Assembly (NCBI GenBank): GCA_963921425.1
Contig: OY992836.1
Span: 12,865,304-12,929,303, forward strand
DNA length: 64,000 nucleotides
Source: Dryas octopetala
Taxonomy: Eukaryota > Streptophyta > Magnoliopsida > Rosales > Rosaceae
Direction of reading: 5' to 3'
A program made the translations under genes and the position numbers. This document shows, in pieces, positions 56,229-64,000 of the stretch. The notes below the pieces were generated by a model that did not search any database, was not told the origin of the DNA, and was given only the letters and a program-made list of their open reading frames with translations. Each line of letters begins with the position of its first letter. Within the stretch, counting starts at the first letter, position 1.

Positions 56229-57602
56229 GAAAGTTTAAGAGAGTTTTGGAAAAATTAAAAAACTAGCAACCATTGGATTGCTTTGATGGCTAATACCAAT
56301 TGGTACCAACTCAAAGTGACCTGATTGTTAATAAAACTAACCTGATTGTTATATATTAATAATAATGGTATTAGAAGTTAAAAACCATAGCAAAAATGTA
56401 GTAATGAGTAATTATTTCCTAAAACAATAAGACTTAAAGTAATTTTGATTAACATAATAAGTATAAATTTGTGACTGTCAAATCTATCTGTATGCTAAAT
56501 TGCTAATGCTTTGCAGTGTCGGCACCATAGAAAATTCTCATACTAAGACAATAAGACCTGAGTAATTTTGGTTAGCATCATAAGCCCATATGATCCAAGT
56601 TCTTGGTAATGCTAATTATGGGCCATGGCTTATGGGGGACCAAACTGATATGGCCAGAAGCCTCTGGACCCAAGTTCAGACCTACCCAAAAGACCTCGTA
56701 CGGTCCATTTTCTGTGTTTTTTTTTTTGGGCCCACCCCCTTTGCTACTTGCTTGTAGGTATCCACCACGTGTCTTTACCCCATTTGGATTGACCCCTTCG
56801 GAAGAAAAGTCCTTTTGTTTATTGTCATGATACCAGAAGAAAAGGTTAACCATGTGAGTGACAGCCATGTCCTTAGCGTGCAAGTTGAGTTTGAAAGCTT
56901 TCCTATTCCCTCTTGGCCTCTTTCTTCTTCCCAATATATATATATATATATATATAGCTTGGACCTTAAATAATTGTATGCATACAAATTGTATCTACAA
57001 TTATTAATATCATCAACTTATTATAACCTATATAAATTCTCTATTTAGTATATAATATTATTTCATTTTCAATCCAAATCTTATAATACATTAATCCCGA
57101 AATTATTATATTTTATTATTTTTAACCAAAAAAAGTAAAAACACATCGCGATTTTGATTTTCTTCTAATAGATTGTGATATTATATTTTAATGATTTACT
57201 TCATGATCGAACAATGACGTTGGTTCAAAGAATAAGATGATTTAGTTACACCAAAGAAATAATCGAAGAAACATGTGACTCATTTGTGTTTGGTGGAGAT
57301 TCATTTACACCAAAGAAAAACAAGAAAAAGCATGTGAGTCCTTCGTGTTTGGCAGAACTCTACCAAACTCGAAAGATATTAGCTTACTTGATTAGTCTCT
57401 AAGTGGTGAAAATGAATGAGATAATAGATTAAGATTAAAATATTTTCATAATTCAATTCCTCTAATGTAATCAGAAAAATAATCCATTATTGCAATTGAT
57501 TTCCAATTTGTTTGTTGTATTAAATTTAATATAAAGTTGAAGTTTCATATCCTATTTTTAAATCTACAATTCTTTTTTGTAAAACTAATCCCATAGAATA
57601 GT

Positions 57603-57633
<31 letters not shown>

Positions 57634-57661
57634 CTTTTGGTGCATACAATTAAGTGATAAG
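56229..57661. other. Intergenic, no gene seen
   Basis: An open frame on the minus strand near 56578-56934 has no recognisable motif. A (TA)n run lies at ~56934-56956. The rest is strongly AT-rich. Confidence 0.45.
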
Positions 57662-57945
57662 TGTAGAAGCCTAGTCAGCATTGCTGACTCATCAAAGCCA
57701 GCTCAGAATGAGCTTGCTGACTTGCTGTGTGTTAGTTAGATAGTTCAGCAGTTAATTTGTTGTTAAGGTGTTAGCTTAAGAAAGCTTTTGTGCGTGTAAT
57801 ATAAGCTAAAAAGATTGGACATTGTAATTCATTCAGTCAATAACAAACTTAGAGATTTCTCTTATTTTCTCTCTTTCTCTTTCATTTTCTGGATTTTCTC
57901 TGCATTTTTCCTTGTTCCCAAACACACACACACGGTAGCTCAACA
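57662..57945 (+). mobile_element. LTR-like segment (possible Ty1/copia solo or truncated LTR)
   Basis: Starts TG and ends CA. In order it contains a TATAAGC-type promoter element, CATTGTAATTCATTCAGTC with a following CAATAAC-type poly(A) context, and GAGATTTCTC with pyrimidine-rich sequence. This is the order seen in copia LTRs. It is followed by TGG but not by a standard tRNA-Met primer site, and no 5-bp target duplication was found. Confidence 0.45.
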
Positions 57946-60168
57946 TGGAAGATTATCAACAGGATGGTACGTAAGCCTATGATCATGTTAGACACTTAGG
58001 CCTACAATTGACAAGAAAACTCAGTGACGTGTACTATATCCAAAATGACAAGATCCCTTATATTTACAGCCACAACCGAAGAATATCCAATTTTCTTTGA
58101 TTTGAAACAAAGGAAACTAAATTTTTTTCGATAATAGATAAAATGAAATCCTAGTTTGCACCTGACTTTGCCAACCAAATACATCATATTTAATTAGATT
58201 CTCAATATCTGTATCTTATGTATTGGTCATAAATATGAATCCAAATCCCATAAGCATCCCCCCCTCCTTTTTTGGTACATATAATATCCCCTTTTTTATG
58301 TTTATAAAAGAAAACAAACTGATCACTCCACCCTTTACGAAATTCCACTATATAATATAACTTCTTTATCAACTACTTGAAAAATTCAGTCAACAATCAA
58401 CGTATATTTCATCTCATATCTTTTTTTTTTTTTTTGTCAATATTTAGCCATAATTTACACCTTCGACTTTATGTTTTGAACTTCCAATTTTTTAGGGAAC
58501 ATTGAATATATTAAAGATTGCATACTTGCAGCCATAGAAAAAATCTCATCAATATATTTGGTTTCGCTTTAGAGATTGGAGATTGATCTACAATATAAAG
58601 TAATTAATCAATTACATCGGAATTGAAATAAAGCAATTCAAAAATTGAAAAAGAAATTAGAAAGATCGTTTGAGCTTCTCAGAGAAAGTATTGAAATAAT
58701 GCTCACCTAAATTAATAGAGCGTTCTATAGATATTGCATGAATTTTGCATCCTACACTTCGCAACACATACCTAGAAACATATACGTTATTATGGCTTAA
58801 CACATATATTACCTAGAAAGTAGAAACATATTGTAATCGCAAAATTAATATAATTCATTTAATATACTACTCACCAATTAAGTTATAAACCCTAAACCCT
58901 ATCATAGCATGCATTTCTAACAACAAAAGTTTAACTGTTGCCATTTTGCCATTTTCTTTTGTTTACTTTTCTGAGCAGAGGTCCAAAATCCAAACAAACG
59001 CGTCTAGCTAGGAAAGAAATGGTGTCACAGTGTCAGTGGCAATTAAACAGCAAACTAGGCCACCACTATGGCACCATCTTAGGAAGGTAATTAGCTCTGC
59101 ACGTGCTCACGTGATCTCTCCCAGTCCCAGCACTCCCACAATCTCACTTGGGGGTGCCCAAATCAGCAATCCTCCATCCCTATGTAGCTTTCTAATTTCA
59201 TTTAATTTTTATTTATTTTATGATAATATTTAAATGGCATGCAATAAGGCAACCCTGATGTTGATCACGTGGTCCCTTTTGACCCGTCGGTATCTCCAGC
59301 TCATTCACTTAGCAGTCAAATCTGGGTCAACCCATTACTACAATGCAATGCATGCCAACCCCTCTGGACTCTCTGTTCTACTGTGCATGCCACTCTCTGT
59401 CACTCTCTGCATGTCTCCCAAAACTTGCACCATTCCAAACATTTAAAGCATTTTCAATGTTTTACCCTCTTCACAATTAAATTTTGTTTTTGTTATTTTT
59501 TTTTAAAATTTTAAGAAAAAGAAGGAAACCCATTTGCTATTTTGCTGTTTGCTGCTGTTGCTTTCTATCCAGCAATGGAAGCTAGCTCCATATTGACACC
59601 CTGGCCCCAAAGTTTATGATACCCATGCAGCTATCAATTTGTCAATTTGACCATTTATTGATGCTATTGCTAGCTCATCTTTTTCTTGGCCCCAGCTTTT
59701 ACACCTTTTCAGCTGTGACTTATTTTTTCTGGTTCAGAAAGTTTTCACATTTTTAATGGGTTGGTAAAAATCTGCATGCATGCCTTGATTACCACTGCCA
59801 CATACCATTCTTGTGAAATCCTGATTCTTTCAGTCTTTGCATCCAAGTTCACCTAAATCAAGAAAGATATGTGATTTAATTTATGTCTGAAATTGTACTA
59901 CACTTTTGATTACTTACTATTATATTCTGCATTAATAACATATAATCATTTTTCTTTCTTTTGTTTACAAATTTAAATTTAAAATTACTGACCTGGGTAG
60001 TCCTATATGTACATGTTTTGTACATTTAATGTTGTGAACCCACATATTGGTCAAAAAAAAAATGTTGTGAACCCACATAATTAAAATAGTGAATTTTGAA
60101 ATGCTTCTTTAACCCAAGGACAGTTTCTTAGAATCTTCTTCCATAAGCATGTAACTAAAGGAATTGAC
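57946..60168. other. Intergenic and far upstream region of the last gene
   Basis: No gene is recognised. CACGTG at ~59100 (GCACGTGCTCACGTGATC) is a G-box pair that could be regulatory. Otherwise AT-rich with T-tracts. Confidence 0.4.
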
Positions 60169-60247
60169 ACAGAGAGAGAGAGAGAGAGAGCTTCTATTTA
60201 TCCAACTGAGAACAAGCCAACAAGGGAAAGGAGTGCTTCTTGGCAAC

Positions 60248-60301
<54 letters not shown>

Positions 60302-60359
60302 CTATTTATCTAACTGGGAACAAGCCAACAAGGGAAAGGAGTGCTTCTCGGCAACTTCA
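60169..60359. repeat. 61-bp direct repeat separated by (GA)n microsatellites
   Basis: Copies at 60191-60251 and 60299-60359 (CTTCTATTTATCCAACTG ... GGCAACTTCA) differ at only about three positions. Each is preceded by a GA run (60171-60190 and 60252-60298). The GA tract and its right flank were duplicated together. Confidence 0.9.
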
Positions 60360-60658
60360 CCTACATCCAAGGAAAACAGTGAAACTTTGGAGACTGTATT
60401 ATCATTGAATCCCTAATTTATCATGTCATGACAAAACATCACATCAAGACATGCATGCACATATATATAAAACTAAAAAATTATATAAATTTTTTGAAAA
60501 AAGAAAAATTAATTCAGTGCTCCATAACAATAAAGATCTCTGCTTTCTTAGATATAAATACCCACATATACATGTTGTTCTATACTTGTAAATCGTTGTC
60601 AGATTATTATTAATGGGGGGGTCCTTTTTGATTTCCATGTTGTTTTGAAAGATAGTCC

Positions 60659-61345
60659 ATGGCCTGCTTAGACATGTACAACTCTGAGCATAAGGGTACT
60701 ACTCACCATCACCACCACCATCACTTTGCTCCAATGAGCCCAAGAATCTCCTTCTCCAATGATTTTGCAGATGCCCAACACATCAAGCAAGAAATTAGGA
60801 GCTCCAGAGAAGCCCCTGTTTCTTCAGACTTTGAGTTCTCTGTGACCAACTACTCCATGATGAGTGCTGATGAGCTCTTCTTCAAGGGGAGGCTGCTGCC
60901 CTTCAAGGACACCCAGATGCAGCAGAGGGGCACCACCACCACTCTGAGGGATGAGCTTCTCTTGGAGGACCATGGTGATGACGTGTCATCCAGGCCCCCA
61001 AAGGGGAGGTGGAAGGGGCTTCTGGGAAGGAAGAGTAGGACCCACATTGGCTCCAAGAAAGGGGAAAAGAGTAGTAGTGATCATGGGCCTGTGGAAGGTA
61101 GGAGGTCTGCTCTGCAACTTCATGAGGAAGCCCATCATCATCATCATGTTGTTAATAAGACTTCACAGGTGAGAAATTAAATTCATGAACCCCCCCCCCC
61201 CCCCACCCCCCCCCTTTTTATTTTTTGAGCTGTATTTATAGATGGGTTTGGAGTTTGCATTATTTCTCATTTGTATTTGATTTTGTTGCAGGAGGTGTTG
61301 AATGAAGGAGGGTCAAGTTGGAGAGACCATGAGATTGGAATATAG
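60659..61345 (+). CDS. Plant-specific protein of unknown function (187 residues, two exons)
   Basis: Exon 1 is 60659-61168 and exon 2 is 61292-61345, both phase 0 with GT-AG ends. The protein starts MACLDMYNSEHKG and has a His-rich patch (~16-22), then MSPRISFSNDF, SDFEFSVTNYSMMSADELFF and KGRLLPFK. That FEF ... ADELFxxGxLLP pattern is shared by plant MAKR-like and DUF1645-like proteins. A basic stretch (PPKGRWKGLLGRKSR, ~112-126) follows, then a second His patch and a short tail encoded by exon 2 (EVLNEGGSSWRDHEIGI). It has no catalytic domain, signal peptide or membrane segment. It may bind membranes or kinases as MAKR proteins do, but this is inference. The intron holds a C-tract (61190-61213). 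Confidence 0.8.
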
Positions 61346-61785
61346 TGGCAGCCATTGGTTATTATTATTCATGTTTGAGAGTTTTTGGGTAAACTTAATT
61401 AGAGGGAGGTCCTGATCATGTTTTATGTTAGTGGATGGGTGGTGGGTTTTTCTGTGTAATTTGTTTTCAGAGTTTTTCACTGTTGATGATCTGATGGATT
61501 GTTTTGATTTTCTGGGTGGGAATATTTTGGTCTTTTGGCTGTTCACTGTACAAAAATGTTTGCAGTTGAAGAACCCTGTAGTAGTGCAATGGTCAAGCTC
61601 TAATTGTCTTTTTTTGTTGAGCTATTGATTGATGTATCTATCTATCTATCATTCTATCACATATTACCTCATTATTTTTCTTCCTAGCAATATGAATATG
61701 GTTTTTACTCGGATCTCTTCAGCTTGTTAATTTTACTATTCAGTTGGATCTAGTACTTTTTAAGTACCTTTTACCTTTTGTTCAC

Positions 61786-61788
<3 letters not shown>

Positions 61789-61844
<56 letters not shown>
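61789..61844. repeat. (GA)n microsatellite
   Basis: About 56 bp of uninterrupted GA dinucleotides downstream of the 60659 gene. Confidence 0.95.
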
Positions 61845-61847
<3 letters not shown>

Positions 61848-64000
61848 GAAGGCCAAGTATTAAAGATAAGTAATGCAACATTTTGGTTGCAATTTACAAA
61901 ACTTAGTAATAGTGTGATAATAAGGTCTTTAGCCAAGGACACTTAATTAGTGTGAATGTGATAATGCATGTTATATCAGCACCTTAACAGCCAAAAAAAA
62001 AAAGCCAAAGGGTACTAAACCTACGTACCAAAAAAAATAAAAATCAAAGGGTACTAACCCAATTAAAGTTTACTGAGATAGAGCTTGTTTTGCGGTTTTG
62101 ATATTTGGAAAGAGTTTGGAATGTGTACTTAAAATATGATATGGTCTTTCCCATGAGTATCTAAAACTTAAAAAATGATTTGCATTCTTAGGAGAAGACT
62201 TGGGTTTTTAAATTTCAATTCTCATTCCTTGGTTTTAACTTTATAATAAATCATAACAATGAGTTCACCTTATTTGTATGTTTCCAAAACAATAAAATTT
62301 CAAACACCGTTTCAGTTCTCAATCTTTTCAAACTTTGCATTTCCTGGATTTTGAAAACTTACATTTCAAGGAATAGGTACTGATCGAGTTAGAATTCCAT
62401 ATTGCCAAACAAAGCTGGTTAACATCATAATAATGTGCTACAAGATAAGTTAAGACGAGTACAATTTTTATATAACGAGTACACATACTCATTATGTCTC
62501 TCTCTAATCACGTGTAGGTGTAGGTTGGACTTAGTTTTTTTCAAGATGGATAATGAAAGGATCGAGTTGGAGTGTTGAGGTGTGTACGTTTAGTGCGGAG
62601 GGTGCAAAAGGAGCAGACCACTATAAATGTGACAGCCACGCCACGGGTGGGTGTTGAAGAAGGTGTAGAGGAATTCTTTCCTAGACTGATCGACTGAGGG
62701 TGCAGTGCAGTGCAGGTTAAATCTGTGCCACATGCAACATATTTGATAAGTACTTGTTGGTCAAAACGAGAACAGGGTTACAATGTTCATGGTCAATAAC
62801 TCCCAAACACACTACTCTTGCTCTGCTGGACTCAACAGCAGCCTGGCCTGGAGACAATGTATTAAAGCATGCACCTAACCCCTCCTTTCTCCTTAATACC
62901 CGTGATGTACTCTTCTTCATTGCCAAGTACCACCCTTCTCTAAAACTGTCTATGGCAGTCAAACAGAATCTCCACACAACTAAATTATATATGACATGAA
63001 GAGAGAGGCACATTCGGTGTATTGGACAGTCTCATAAAAGTTTTTCACCATGTTGTGTTGTCAAATAAGATATTCTTCTATGAATGAAGAATTCTCTCAC
63101 AATGAGTTGAAACCTACAACAAATGAGACTCACCTCATTGTTAGAGAATGCTCATAGGATTAGTGATTGCCAAATTTTTAATTTGGAGAAAAACTTCTAT
63201 GAAACGGTCTTATATATTTTTGTGTCCATCTTTCTCATGCATGACTTTTCCCATTTATCTGACAAAACAAAAAGGGACAAATTATATATGATTTGTAAAA
63301 GTAGTTTTGTGCAAGCATATTATTCTCTTTTTTTTCTTTTTTTCTTTTTCTCTTCATGGTTTTCTATATTGTCAAGTATGGTAAGATAGTTACTTTTACA
63401 TGTAGCCAAAAATTAAAATGGTCTACCAATGGACTACTAACTCCAATGATAGCGCATTTATCTCCCTACATCACAAGAAGAATTCAATTCTTGACATCAC
63501 CTTCCCTAAATGAAAAACAAAAACAAAAGTTCAAAAGTCCAAAAGCCCCAAACCGAACTTAAAGATGCAGATTAGCTGATAGCTCTCAGACCTCAGTGCC
63601 AGCATATATATACCTTATCCAAGGCTGTAGTGGTTCCTCTCATGCCATCAGGCCCAAAGTCGTGACCCACATTACAACCTACCTTGAACCTTGGCCATTG
63701 AATTTCATTGAGATTTGAGGTAGGGCAAGCTTGCAAGTTGAAGCTCCTCTTTTGTAATTAAATAATGAATGAGGATGTGTTAAGACATAAACTACACTGA
63801 TGACTCACCTGGTCACAAAGCTACACTTACTACTTGCTAGTCGTTTCCACAACCACAATGCACAATTAACCATCTTTTGGGATTCAGAAGGAGACTACAA
63901 AATAAGTACATGGAAACATGCACAAACCTGAGGGAAAAATTAAGAAACAAAAAGAAGACGAGGATGTTATACTTCAAAAGAGTATTGTTACCAAGGAGCA
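61845..64000. other. Intergenic to window end, no gene supported
   Basis: AT-rich. The more balanced segment 62560-63010 carries open frames on both strands without recognisable motifs, so I do not call a gene. No RNA gene was seen. Confidence 0.4.

Noticed and set aside
56578..56934. Minus-strand frame of 118 codons (MGRRKRPRGNRKAFKLN...)
   Set aside because: No recognised motif, and it ends inside a (TA)n run; length alone is not enough.
62717..63013. Frames on both strands in a more GC-balanced patch
   Set aside because: Neither strand shows a family motif. It could be a non-coding transcript, but there is no direct support.

Overview
This is nuclear DNA from a flowering plant, very probably a eudicot. 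The genes have GT-AG introns and belong to plant families: a PLS-class pentatricopeptide protein, an AP2/ERF factor, a DTX-type MATE transporter and calmodulin-like proteins. The gene spaces are AT-rich and full of small non-autonomous DNA transposons. A Rosaceae origin is only my impression and is not proved here.

Layout. 0-4 kb: the 3' part of a pentatricopeptide repeat gene, then a short ERF transcription factor with its TATA box and a palindromic bZIP-type site. 3.7-7.2 kb: three hAT-type elements, two with clear 8-bp target duplications. 7.9-18 kb (minus strand): a large eight-coding-exon gene for a ~2,540-residue protein with a BAT2/PRRC2-like N-terminus. It carries an internal exon duplication. 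18.7-30.4 kb: a transposon-rich stretch with two hAT-type elements, a long-TIR Mutator-like (MULE-like) element, a LINE fragment, and a 3.5-kb MULE with a perfect 9-bp target duplication and an array of palindromic ~30-bp repeats. 30.7-32.7 kb: a seven-exon gene for a 211-residue protein that corresponds only to the C-terminal half of an eIF4A-type helicase and has lost the arginine-finger motif.

33-46 kb: a two-exon DTX-type MATE gene at 37.2-38.8 kb. Its last ~70 codons and 3' flank have been copied repeatedly: one near-identical 502-bp tandem copy, a decayed downstream array of about four units, and upstream fragments including an inverted pair. The array has also picked up a piece of the helicase-like gene's intron 4 and two RNase H-like fragments of LINE type. 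48-50 kb: a near-identical stray copy of helicase-like exon 4, an altered tRNA-Arg-like gene with anticodon TTG, and a 723-bp MULE with a perfect 9-bp duplication. 51-56.3 kb: three EF-hand genes of different types in the same orientation; the third has lost its C-terminal half. 60.6-61.4 kb: a two-exon plant-specific gene of unknown function. The rest is intergenic DNA with microsatellites, a Tourist-like MITE, an LTR-like segment and hairpins.

The genes do not form a pathway. The calcium-sensor cluster is the only functional grouping. The most unusual content is structural: an exon duplication in the large gene, a domain-only helicase remnant, and a MATE-tail array interleaved with pieces of two other sequences.
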